5,850 bases of DNA from Pseudomonadota bacterium (GTDB lineage: Bacteria > Pseudomonadota > Gammaproteobacteria > Enterobacterales > Enterobacteriaceae): the NCBI GenBank assembly GCA_023454395.1, contig JAEYFY010000120.1, positions 1-5,850 on the forward strand. Reading direction: 5' to 3'. Every line of letters starts with the position of its first letter. Within the stretch, counting starts at the first letter, position 1. The position numbers were made by a program, and so were the translations under genes. The notes under the pieces are model-generated. The model saw nothing but the letters and a program-made list of their open reading frames with translations. It was not told where the DNA came from and did no database searches. Of the stretch, positions 1 through 5,812 are shown one piece after another.

Positions 1-6
1 TAACAT
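1..6 (-). CDS. selD: Possible first two codons of the next minus-strand gene, selD by gene order (partial)
   Basis: On the minus strand an ATG at 6-4 follows the ydjA stop codon by 10 bp and is preceded by an AAGGA-type ribosome binding site four to five bases upstream. Only two codons fall inside the window, so the protein itself cannot be identified. In E. coli the gene directly downstream of ydjA on the same strand is selD (selenide, water dikinase, which makes selenophosphate). The rest of this window keeps the E. coli order, so selD is the best guess. The name rests on synteny alone; the start could equally belong to another gene. Confidence 0.3.
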
Positions 7-16
7 GCCATCCTTT

Positions 17-568
17 TTAAAAATAAGTCACAAAATCAGTTAAGTCAGCAGGAGAAACCGTCATTGGCGCTTTCAGAGCTGGCGTGCCTAAATAAAGGAA
101 ACCAATAATCTGGTCGTGTTCACCACAGCCAAGCCCTTCTCTTACAACCGCATCATGAGTCCAAGAACCTGAACGCCAAATTCCCCCAAATCCTTGAGCA
201 ACAGCGGCCATTTGCATTGCTTGTACGCAACAACCGGCTGCAACAACTTGTTCCCATTCAGGAACTTTAGGATGATCTTTCACTTGCGCAATAACAGTGA
301 TGATCAATGGGGCGCGAAAAGGTGCATTTTTTGCTTTTTCTTCAACTTCTGGCCCTAAATTACCCACAACTGCTGCTTTATGAAGTAATTGGCTAAAACG
401 TTCAATACCTTCATTTTGCATCACAACGAAATGCCACGGCTTAAGCGCACCATGATCAGGCGCACGCATACCGGCTTGTAAAATAGCATTGAGGGCTTCA
501 TTATCGGGGGCTGGAGTAGTCAGTCTAGAAGCTGAACGGCGGTTCAAAAGCAGTGTTAATGCATCCAT
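17..568 (-). CDS. ydjA: YdjA-type small nitroreductase (FMN-dependent NAD(P)H oxidoreductase)
   Basis: The 183-residue product has the length of E. coli YdjA, one of the smallest members of the nitroreductase fold, and is close to it throughout. Members are cytoplasmic homodimeric flavoproteins that bind FMN and reduce nitroaromatics or quinone-like compounds in vitro; the physiological substrate of YdjA is not established. Visible landmarks are the N-terminal Arg-Arg-Ser (residues 10-12), which in this fold contacts the FMN phosphate; the [10 protein letters not shown] segment (36-45); the WRSG segment (131-134); and the C-terminal GFLYLGTP strand (156-163), typical of the family. The start is well supported: AGGAG at 576-580 lies seven bases before the ATG. 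The gene is divergent from sppA and probably reads into the next minus-strand gene, because only 10 bp separate its stop from a possible start and no terminator is seen. Nothing appears truncated. Family assignment is secure; the substrate is unknown. Confidence 0.93.
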   Translation of the reverse strand: MDALTLLLNRRSASRLTTPAPDNEALNAILQAGMRAPDHGALKPWHFVVMQNEGIERFSQLLHKAAVVGNLGPEVEEKAKNAPFRAPLIITVIAQVKDHPKVPEWEQVVAAGCCVQAMQMAAVAQGFGGIWRSGSWTHDAVVREGLGCGEHDQIIGFLYLGTPALKAPMTVSPADLTDFVTYF

Positions 569-602
569 TTTTATTCTCCTGTCAGCATTTTATTTTAGCA
601 AG

Positions 603-621
603 ATCCCATTCTTATGGGGAT
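603..621 (-). promoter_or_regulatory. Small hairpin in the predicted ydjA leader
   Basis: The arms at 603-609 and 614-621 pair over seven base pairs around a four-base loop, with one bulged G at 619. If transcription starts near 636, the hairpin sits close to the 5' end of the ydjA mRNA, about 22 bases upstream of the ribosome binding site. It has no T-tract on either side, so it is not a terminator. It could stabilise the 5' end or be chance. Confidence 0.25.
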
Positions 622-642
622 GGACAGTTCTTATCAATTCGC

Positions 643-651
643 AGTATAACA
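643..651 (-). promoter_or_regulatory. Candidate extended -10 promoter for ydjA
   Basis: On the minus strand the sequence TGTTATACT has a five-of-six match to the -10 hexamer (TATACT) plus the TGn extension, which can compensate for a weak -35. No good -35 is visible 16-18 bases upstream. Initiation would fall near position 636 and give a leader of about 68 nt before the ydjA ATG. This is prediction by inspection only. Confidence 0.4.
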
Positions 652-932
652 AACCGTTATATTATCACCATCCGCAAATTTAGGCGGGAATTTTTCTAAA
701 AATCAGCTGTGTGGTTATTTAATCGTAATTTATTGTTCATAAAATGATTAATCTTAGCTTACTCAGTTAATTTACGCTGATTTTGATCCTATTTTTCTTT
801 TTAACTCGACAATTTTCTATATTACTTTAATGCCTGTTTGTGTGAATTTATTGAGCTATTTTTACAAAAGATAAATATTGGCTTAATAACACCTTAAGTA
901 AAAAGTTATCATTCGTGGTTTCCTAAAAATCA

Positions 933-960
933 ATGACAGACATTCAATAAGAGCTATATT
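933..960 (+). promoter_or_regulatory. Candidate sigma-70 promoter for sppA
   Basis: ATGACA (933-938, five of six matches to the -35 consensus) and TATATT (955-960, five of six to the -10 consensus) are separated by 16 bp. Transcription would start near 967 and leave a leader of about 147 nt. An overlapping alternative -10, TAGAAT at 960-965, with CAGACA at 937-942, is a second possibility. Such matches are common in AT-rich DNA, so the assignment is tentative. Confidence 0.35.
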
Positions 961-1113
961 AGAATATTCCTTCATTGTTATTGTTATTCTCTCTATTGCT
1001 AACAACATTTTTTGTTTTAATAGTATGAGATTATGTGAATGTAGCCTGCTTACCAGTAATTCTAGCATGACTGTTTAGGATTAAATTTTAGCTTTACATG
1101 ATGTGGAGATAAT

Positions 1114-2970
1114 ATGAATAAAATTATGGAGTTAATCGGCGCAATATTAAAATTCAGTTGGCAAGCCGTTAACTTTATCAGGAAATTAATCTTAAACGTT
1201 ATTTTCTTTTTCCTTCTCTTTCTGGTCATTGGTATTTTCTTAATTAGCAAAGAAGCACAAAAACCGATGGATTATGAAGGCGCACTTCTTGTTGATCTTA
1301 AAGGTGTGATTGTTGACCAAACTGCAACCCAAAATCCTTTAGGAGAAGTTGGACGGGAGCTTTTAGGCGTTTCGAGTAGCCAGCTTCAAGAAAATTCATT
1401 ATTTGAAGTCGTTGATACACTACGTCTCGCCGCTCAAGATCCGAAAATTAAAGGCATGGTGCTTAAACTTGATGAATTTGCAGGTGCAGATCAGCCTTCG
1501 CTAAATTATATTGGTAAAGCACTGAGTGAATTTAAAAAGACAGGTAAACCCATTTTTGCAGTGAGTGGCTATTACAGTCAGCCACAATATTACCTCGCTT
1601 CTTATGCAGATAAAATTTATCTCACACCTCAAGGTGCAGTGGGTATTTATGGTTTTGGCTTTCAAAATCTCTATTACAAAACACTGTTAGAAAATTTAAA
1701 AGTAAGTACTCATATTTTCCGCGTAGGAACGTATAAATCTGCGGTAGAGCCGTTAATGCGTAATGACATGTCTGCGGAATCTCGAGAAGCTTCATTACGT
1801 TTAGTTAATGCACTATGGTCTACTTATTTAACCCAAGTAGCAGAAAATCGTAGCATTACCACAGAGGATGTTTTCCCAGGTGCGAAAGAGATGATTGCAC
1901 AGCTACGCAATGCAGATGGGGATAACGCAACTTATGCGCTAAATCGTAAATTAGTGGATTCTGTAAGCTCATACGCTCAATTTGAAGCTGATATGACAGA
2001 AGCCTTTCAGTGGGATAATGAGAGCAACCAATTTAACAATATCAGTATTTATGATTATGCCGATACGTTAACTTCATCATTACCTGCAAACGATGAAGGT
2101 AATATTGCCGTAGTCGTTGTTCAAGGTGCCATTATTGACGGTGAAAGCATTCCAGGCTCTGCGGGCGGTGCCACTATTGCAAATCAAATTCGCCAAGCAC
2201 GTTTAGATCCTAATATCCGAGCGCTTGTATTACGTGTCAATAGCCCTGGTGGAAGTGTTTCAGCATCAGAACAAATTCGCAGTGAAGTTGAAGCCTTTAA
2301 ACAACAGAAAAAACATGTGGTTGTTTCAATGGGAGGATTAGCTGCATCGGGGGGATATTGGATATCCACACCTGCAAATAAGATTATTGCTAGTCCTTCA
2401 ACATTAACGGGTTCTATTGGTATTTTCGGTGTTATTAATACTTTTGAAAATAGCCTAGAGTCTATTGGTGTTTATACCGATGGTGTCACAACTTCACCTT
2501 TAGCAGGATTATCTGTCACCAATAAGTTACCTGAAGAATTTGCCGAGCTTTTACAATTAAATATTGAGAGTGGCTATAAAACATTTATTAATTTAGTTGC
2601 GGAATCTCGGAAGAAAACACCTGCACAAGTCGATCGTATTGCACAAGGTCGTGTATGGGTAGGAATAGATGCAAAAAATGTAGGCTTAGTCGATGAGTTT
2701 GGTGATTTTGATGACGCTATTGATGCTGTTGCTAAAATGGCAAAAATTAAAGAGCCAGTTATTGATTGGATGAAGCCAGAATTAAGTCTCTCTGAACAGA
2801 TAATAATGAGCTTATCAAATAATGCAAAAGCCATTATCCCTGATCCATTACAAGCTTATTTACCAGCCCCTATTTTAAGAGAAGTAAAATCACAAACAGA
2901 GTTTTACCGCAATATGAATGATCCGCTAAACCGTTATACGTATTGCTTATCTTGTGGTGATATTCAATAA
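1114..2970 (+). CDS. sppA: Signal peptide peptidase SppA (protease IV), 67K type
   Basis: SppA is an inner-membrane serine protease, active on the periplasmic side, that degrades signal peptides after they are cut from exported proteins. The product is 618 residues, the length of E. coli SppA, and carries both tandem domains of the long enterobacterial type. One hydrophobic membrane anchor spans about residues 24-45, after a short N-terminal segment containing Lys and Arg. The N-terminal domain supplies the catalytic lysine, Lys208 in FRVGTYKSAVEP (E. coli Lys209). The C-terminal domain supplies the nucleophile, Ser412 in AASGGYW (E. coli Ser409), after the VNSPGGSV motif (375-382). Family knowledge says the protein forms a bowl-shaped tetramer using a Ser-Lys dyad. 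The start is supported by GTGGAG at 1103-1108, five bases before ATG; Met5 lacks such a site. The only two cysteines form a CxxC near the C-terminus (611 and 614). It is probably monocistronic, since a strong terminator follows at once. Confidence 0.97.
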   Translation: MNKIMELIGAILKFSWQAVNFIRKLILNVIFFFLLFLVIGIFLISKEAQKPMDYEGALLVDLKGVIVDQTATQNPLGEVGRELLGVSSSQLQENSLFEVVDTLRLAAQDPKIKGMVLKLDEFAGADQPSLNYIGKALSEFKKTGKPIFAVSGYYSQPQYYLASYADKIYLTPQGAVGIYGFGFQNLYYKTLLENLKVSTHIFRVGTYKSAVEPLMRNDMSAESREASLRLVNALWSTYLTQVAENRSITTEDVFPGAKEMIAQLRNADGDNATYALNRKLVDSVSSYAQFEADMTEAFQWDNESNQFNNISIYDYADTLTSSLPANDEGNIAVVVVQGAIIDGESIPGSAGGATIANQIRQARLDPNIRALVLRVNSPGGSVSASEQIRSEVEAFKQQKKHVVVSMGGLAASGGYWISTPANKIIASPSTLTGSIGIFGVINTFENSLESIGVYTDGVTTSPLAGLSVTNKLPEEFAELLQLNIESGYKTFINLVAESRKKTPAQVDRIAQGRVWVGIDAKNVGLVDEFGDFDDAIDAVAKMAKIKEPVIDWMKPELSLSEQIIMSLSNNAKAIIPDPLQAYLPAPILREVKSQTEFYRNMNDPLNRYTYCLSCGDIQ

Positions 2971-2983
2971 CCGTTTCTGTCTC

Positions 2984-3023
2984 AACACCTGCTCTTTCAG
3001 GGCAGGTGTTTTTCTCTTTTTTT
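2984..3023 (+). terminator. Rho-independent terminator of sppA
   Basis: A perfect nine-base-pair stem, AACACCTGC (2984-2992) with GCAGGTGTT (3002-3010), encloses a nine-base loop and is followed by a T-rich tract to 3023. It begins 14 bases after the sppA stop codon. It should separate sppA from ansA transcription. Confidence 0.9.
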
Positions 3024-3049
3024 ACTGACTTTATTTGGCATAATATACT
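3021..3049 (+). promoter_or_regulatory. Candidate distal promoter (P1) for ansA-pncA
   Basis: TTTACT (3021-3026, four of six matches to -35) and TATACT (3044-3049, five of six to -10) are separated by exactly 17 bp. The -35 overlaps the end of the sppA terminator T-tract, so the two elements abut. The start would be near 3056, giving a leader of about 160 nt. Prediction by inspection. Confidence 0.35.
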
Positions 3050-3171
3050 AACGATTATTTTTTACTCATTCTTATCAATCCTATTTTTAACACAATGATT
3101 TAAAGCAGATATTCATTCATCTCTATTTTCTTTTTTTAGCATCCTTTCCTTTTTTTATTCTGCAAACTCCC

Positions 3172-3177
3172 TATAAT
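3172..3177 (+). promoter_or_regulatory. Candidate proximal -10 element (P2) for ansA-pncA
   Basis: A perfect TATAAT lies 38 bases before the preferred ansA ATG, which would give a leader of about 32 nt. No good -35 is visible: the bases 16-18 upstream are a pyrimidine run (CTTTTTTT), and there is no TGn extension. If real, it may be weak or need an activator. Confidence 0.4.
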
Positions 3178-3215
3178 CAGGTATTTCTCACAGCCTAATA
3201 AGAGTGTTTTGTCTG

Positions 3216-4238
3216 ATGCAAAAGAAATCAATCTACGTTGTATACACGGGTGGTACTATTGGTATGCAACATTCTGAACACGGCTATATTCCTGTATCAG
3301 GACATTTGCAACGTCAATTAGCCAAAATGCCAGAGTTCCATCGCGAAGAAATGCCTGATTTCACAATCAAAGAGCACCTTCCACTGATCGACTCTTCAAA
3401 TATTACCCCTGAAGATTGGCAATCCATCGCTGATGATATTAGTGAAAATTATCACAACTATGATGGATTCGTTATTCTTCATGGTACTGATACCATGGCA
3501 TTTACCGCTTCTGCACTCTCTTTTATGTTTGAGAATCTTAGCAAGCCGATTATCGTTACTGGCTCTCAAATTCCCTTAGAAGCCTTACGGTCTGATGGGC
3601 AAACAAACCTATTAAATGCGCTTTATCTCGCTGCACATCATCCAATTAATGAAGTAGCGCTATTTTTCAATAACACGCTGTATCGCGGAAACCGCACCGT
3701 AAAAGCACATGCTGATGGCTTTAATGCCTTTGCATCACCGAATAGCGCACCACTGTTAGAAGCGGGAATTAATATTAAACAATTTAAAATTAATTCCTTT
3801 CCAAAAAGAAATGGTGAATTTACTGCACATAATATTACGCCTCAGCCTATCGGTGTTGTTACAATTTATCCGGGTCTTTCCGATGAAATCGTTAAAAATA
3901 TCCTGATGCAACCTGTGAAAGCCTTAATATTGCGCTCTTATGGTGTCGGTAATGCACCCTCACACCCTGCACTACTTTCGACCCTACGTGAAGCAACAGA
4001 GCGTGGTATTGTTGTTATCAACCTGACACAATGTATTTCTGGCCGAGTCAATATGGAAGGTTATGCAACAGGTCAAGCATTAGCGGAAGTGGGTGTGATC
4101 AGTGGCTTTGATATGACATTTGAAGCAACATTAACTAAACTGCATTATCTCCTTAGCCAACAATATAATTACACTGAAATTTGCCGACTAATGCAACAAA
4201 ACCTACGTGGTGAAATGACATTAGACGATAACGACTAA
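3216..4238 (+). CDS. ansA: L-asparaginase I, cytoplasmic (type I)
   Basis: The enzyme hydrolyses L-asparagine to aspartate and ammonia in the cytoplasm. The 340-residue product closely matches E. coli AnsA. The two active-site triad regions are present: Thr14 in YTGGTIG (residues 10-16) and Thr91-Asp92 in LHGTDTMA (88-95), with catalytic Lys163 in the VKAHADG segment. There is no signal peptide, as expected for type I rather than the periplasmic type II (AnsB). I chose the ATG at 3216 because the protein then begins MQKKSIY, as in E. coli. A GTG four codons upstream (3204) is in frame but has no ribosome binding site, and the AAGAG at 3200-3204 serves the ATG only weakly (11-base spacing). 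The E. coli enzyme is an allosteric dimer of dimers. Here Cys273 of the allosteric region is kept but residue 162, Thr in E. coli, is Val. pncA follows after 19 bp, so co-transcription is likely. Confidence 0.96.
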   Translation: MQKKSIYVVYTGGTIGMQHSEHGYIPVSGHLQRQLAKMPEFHREEMPDFTIKEHLPLIDSSNITPEDWQSIADDISENYHNYDGFVILHGTDTMAFTASALSFMFENLSKPIIVTGSQIPLEALRSDGQTNLLNALYLAAHHPINEVALFFNNTLYRGNRTVKAHADGFNAFASPNSAPLLEAGINIKQFKINSFPKRNGEFTAHNITPQPIGVVTIYPGLSDEIVKNILMQPVKALILRSYGVGNAPSHPALLSTLREATERGIVVINLTQCISGRVNMEGYATGQALAEVGVISGFDMTFEATLTKLHYLLSQQYNYTEICRLMQQNLRGEMTLDDND

Positions 4239-4247
4239 GTTTAATCT

Positions 4248-4253
4248 AAAGGT
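4248..4253 (+). promoter_or_regulatory. Ribosome binding site of pncA
   Basis: AAAGGT lies between the ansA stop and pncA. Two consecutive GTG codons follow at 4258 and 4261. Measured from the GG pair, the spacing is five bases to the first and eight to the second, so both can be used and this site does not decide between them. Confidence 0.6.
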
Positions 4254-4257
4254 AAAA

Positions 4258-4905
4258 GTGGTGAAAAATTCTGCACTGTTATTGGTTGATATACAAAACG
4301 ATTTTTGTACAGGTGGTGCATTAGCTGTTAATGAAAGTGACATAGTTATACAAACAGCCAACCAACTTATTCATAGTTTCAAGCAATCTAAAAATCCGAT
4401 TATTGCCAGCTTAGACTGGCATCCAGCCGATCATCTTAGCTTTGCTGAAAATTCAGGCACTGTTGTGGGAGAGATCGGCACACTAAATGGCTTACCACAA
4501 GTTTGGTGGCCAGTACACTGCGTACAAAATTCTCATGGCGCTGCATTTCATCCAGAATTAAATCAAGCACTCATTAATCATATTATTTACAAAGGGCAAA
4601 ACCACCTTATTGATAGTTATAGTGCTTTTTTTGATAACGACCACGAATACCAAACAGGCTTGCATACACTTTTACAAACATTAAATATAAAACATCTTTA
4701 TATTTTAGGAATTGCTACAGATTACTGTGTCAAATTTACAGTGCTAGATGCGTTGTTATTAGGATATCAGGTTTCAGTTGTTACAGACGGTTGTCGCGGT
4801 GTCAATATTCAAGATGACGATAGCGAAAAAGCATTAGAAGAAATGAGAGCAAAAGGCGCAGCGTTAATTGATTCAGCACATTGGCTTAATCGTAACAATC
4901 AATAG
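4258..4905 (+). CDS. pncA: Nicotinamidase (nicotinamide deamidase; pyrazinamidase activity)
   Basis: PncA hydrolyses nicotinamide to nicotinate and ammonia, the first step in recycling nicotinamide to NAD through the Preiss-Handler route; the family also hydrolyses pyrazinamide. The 215-residue product is an isochorismatase-fold cysteine hydrolase of normal length. The catalytic triad is visible: Asp11 in LLVDIQNDF, Lys112 in YKGQN and Cys157 in TDYCVKF. The metal site is also complete: Asp53 and His55 in DWHPADH, His59, and His87 in WPVHCVQNS. These assignments follow the known E. coli and Mycobacterium tuberculosis enzymes. The start is a GTG; the next codon is also GTG (4261), so the protein may be one residue shorter. 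The gene lies 19 bp after ansA with no terminator between them and probably shares its promoter. A hairpin with T-tract follows 30 bp after the stop. No truncation or odd composition is seen. Confidence 0.96.
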   Translation: MVKNSALLLVDIQNDFCTGGALAVNESDIVIQTANQLIHSFKQSKNPIIASLDWHPADHLSFAENSGTVVGEIGTLNGLPQVWWPVHCVQNSHGAAFHPELNQALINHIIYKGQNHLIDSYSAFFDNDHEYQTGLHTLLQTLNIKHLYILGIATDYCVKFTVLDALLLGYQVSVVTDGCRGVNIQDDDSEKALEEMRAKGAALIDSAHWLNRNNQ

Positions 4906-4935
4906 GTTCGTTATTTTCCTTATATTCATAAGATG

Positions 4936-4982
4936 AAAAAGAGGCTATTTTAACCTGCTCGGTTAATAAACAGCCCCTTTTT
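4936..4982. terminator. Bidirectional rho-independent terminator between pncA and yeaC
   Basis: AAAAAG (4936-4941) pairs with CTTTTT (4977-4982), GGCT (4943-4946) with AGCC (4972-4975), and TTAACC (4950-4955) with GGTTAA (4961-4966). There is one A-C mismatch near the base, an imperfect inner section and a five-base loop. The T-run serves pncA on the plus strand, and the A-run becomes a T-run for yeaC on the minus strand. It lies 30 bases after the pncA stop and 29 bases after the yeaC stop. Confidence 0.8.
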
Positions 4983-5011
4983 ATATTTATTCTATCCATT
5001 CAACACAGGTT

Positions 5012-5293
5012 TTATTCATCATCGATTGGCGTTAATGTCGCTAAACGTTCAGATTGAAACTGAGCTTTTAATTCTTGTTTGCTCTTCATGGTAATTTGTC
5101 CATTAGTGCCTACTGTCATGTGCTCAGGTGTGTGGTTATTTTTCGCCTGCCATAATAAAACAATCTGCATGCAATGTTCTTTTTGCTCATCAGTCAATGC
5201 AACGCCATCAGGCCATTTGCCTAGTTCAACTGCCGTTGATATACGCTGGTAAATTTCAGGGGTCACCATCGAAATAAGTTCATTAACTTCCAT
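5012..5293 (-). CDS. yeaC: YeaC family protein (DUF1315), function unknown
   Basis: The 93-residue product resembles E. coli YeaC (about 90 residues), strongest in the first two-thirds: VTPEIYQRISTAVELGKWPD (residues 10-29), the LLWQAK segment and the MKSKQELK segment. The C-terminal dozen residues differ and end in an acidic IDDE. No signal peptide, membrane segment or catalytic motif is visible; it looks like a small soluble cytoplasmic protein. No function is established that I know of. I chose the ATG at 5293 because GGAG at 5300-5303 lies six bases before it. An in-frame ATG four codons upstream (5305) has no ribosome binding site and its own bases overlap that GGAG. The gene follows msrB on the same strand with 81 bp between them and no clear promoter or T-tract terminator in the gap, so it is probably co-transcribed with msrB. 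This pairing is also seen in E. coli. Confidence 0.9.
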   Translation of the reverse strand: MEVNELISMVTPEIYQRISTAVELGKWPDGVALTDEQKEHCMQIVLLWQAKNNHTPEHMTVGTNGQITMKSKQELKAQFQSERLATLTPIDDE

Positions 5294-5299
5294 TGATTG

Positions 5300-5303
5300 C
5301 TCC
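5300..5303 (-). promoter_or_regulatory. Ribosome binding site that fixes the yeaC start
   Basis: GGAG on the minus strand is six bases before the ATG at 5293. It overlaps the last base of the alternative upstream ATG at 5305-5303, which makes the downstream start the better choice. Confidence 0.7.
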
Positions 5304-5357
5304 ATAAGCTAAATAATCATTTGAAATGGCTGAATCGTTTTTTCAGTTGTTATTATT

Positions 5358-5372
5358 TTGTTAATTTAACAA
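5358..5372. repeat. Perfect 15-bp inverted repeat just after the msrB stop
   Basis: TTGTTAA (5358-5364) and TTAACAA (5366-5372) are perfect inverted copies around a single central base, two bases beyond the msrB stop codon. With a one-base spacer it fits a dimeric protein-binding site better than an RNA hairpin. No T-run follows on the minus strand, so it is not a normal terminator. The AT-rich composition makes chance possible. Confidence 0.4.
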
Positions 5373-5374
5373 TA

Positions 5375-5812
5375 CTAACCGGCTTGTTTTTCGCCTGTTT
5401 CACTATTCGTAAATGAAAGAGAGGCTGAATTAACACAATAACGCTCCCCTGTTGGAGCTGGGCCATCATTAAAAACATGCCCTAAATGTGCATCACATTG
5501 CTGACAACGGATTTCAGTTCTTTTCATATTATGAGAAAAATCATCAATATAGCGAATCGCATTATCACTAACAGGTTGATAAAAGCTTGGCCAACCACAT
5601 CCTGCATCAAATTTTGTATCTGAATAAAACAGAGGAGCAGAACAACATAAACAGTGATAAATCCCTGTTTGACGATTGTGTAATAATTTACCACTAAACG
5701 GAGGTTCTGTACCTTGTTGTTGCGTCACATAACGTTGCATTTCGTTGAGTGTTGATAAATCAAGGTGATTGTTATTACTTGAAATATTCACTTTCTTTTC
5801 ATTATCTGCCAT
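5375..5812 (-). CDS. msrB: Peptide-methionine (R)-S-oxide reductase MsrB
   Basis: MsrB reduces the R-epimer of methionine sulfoxide in proteins, using thioredoxin to regenerate, and repairs oxidised proteins in the cytoplasm. The 145-residue product has the whole domain. Zinc is held by two CxxC pairs, Cys54/Cys57 and Cys103/Cys106. The catalytic cysteine is Cys126 in [11 protein letters not shown], with the substrate-binding HVFNDGP segment (112-118) before it. Cys72 in AGCGWPSF corresponds to the recycling cysteine described in related MsrBs. The first 20 or so residues are polar and Asn/Ser-rich, and make the protein about eight residues longer than E. coli MsrB (137 by recall). The start is supported by AGAGGT (5818-5823), five bases before ATG. 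The promoter lies at or beyond the window edge; in E. coli gapA is divergent there. yeaC follows downstream on the same strand. Confidence 0.96.
   Translation of the reverse strand: MADNEKKVNISSNNNHLDLSTLNEMQRYVTQQQGTEPPFSGKLLHNRQTGIYHCLCCSAPLFYSDTKFDAGCGWPSFYQPVSDNAIRYIDDFSHNMKRTEIRCQQCDAHLGHVFNDGPAPTGERYCVNSASLSFTNSETGEKQAG

Larger units (their letters stand above)
569..1113. other. Long AT-rich divergent intergenic region between ydjA and sppA
   Basis: About 545 bp contain no gene I can support. The region holds the ydjA leader and its candidate promoter (left part) and a candidate sppA promoter (933-960). The middle part (about 690-930) is AT-rich with several short palindromes, such as ATTTTT-CT-AAAAAT at 690-703 and GATTAATC at 746-753, that are too small to interpret in such composition. 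Short open frames here lack ribosome binding sites. I saw no tRNA, convincing small RNA with its own terminator, or insertion sequence end. Confidence 0.7.

Noticed and set aside
489..683. Plus-strand open frame across the ydjA start and leader
   Set aside because: It overlaps the conserved N-terminus of ydjA in antisense and has no recognisable protein features.
839..856. Possible CRP site (TGTGA half-site in TGTGAATTTATTGAGC)
   Set aside because: Only the left half matches; the right half does not resemble TCACA.
996..1026. Alternative sppA promoter TTGCTA with TAGTAT or TTTAAT
   Set aside because: Spacing is 19 or 14 bp and the -10 matches are poorer than those of the candidate at 933-960.
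883..1068. Minus-strand open frame of 61 codons in the ydjA-sppA gap
   Set aside because: No ribosome binding site before its ATG, a low-complexity hydrophobic composition expected from AT-rich noncoding DNA, and no resemblance to a known protein.
1025..1078. Plus-strand 17-codon open frame that might be an sppA leader peptide
   Set aside because: No ribosome binding site before its ATG, no run of regulatory codons, and no attenuator hairpin with a T-run before sppA.
1062..1250. Minus-strand open frame overlapping the sppA start
   Set aside because: It lies opposite the strongly supported N-terminal part of sppA, is rich in Lys and Ile from AT-rich sequence, and has no family features.
2574..2834. 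Antisense open frame inside sppA, and a similar one at 2184-2369
   Set aside because: Both are opposite conserved sppA coding sequence; their length is explained by codon bias of the real gene.
3204..3215. Four-codon N-terminal extension of AnsA from a GTG
   Set aside because: No ribosome binding site for the GTG, and the ATG at 3216 gives the N-terminus MQKKSIY shared with E. coli AnsA.
5294..5305. Four-codon N-terminal extension of YeaC from the upstream ATG
   Set aside because: No ribosome binding site upstream of it, while GGAG sits ideally placed for the ATG at 5293.
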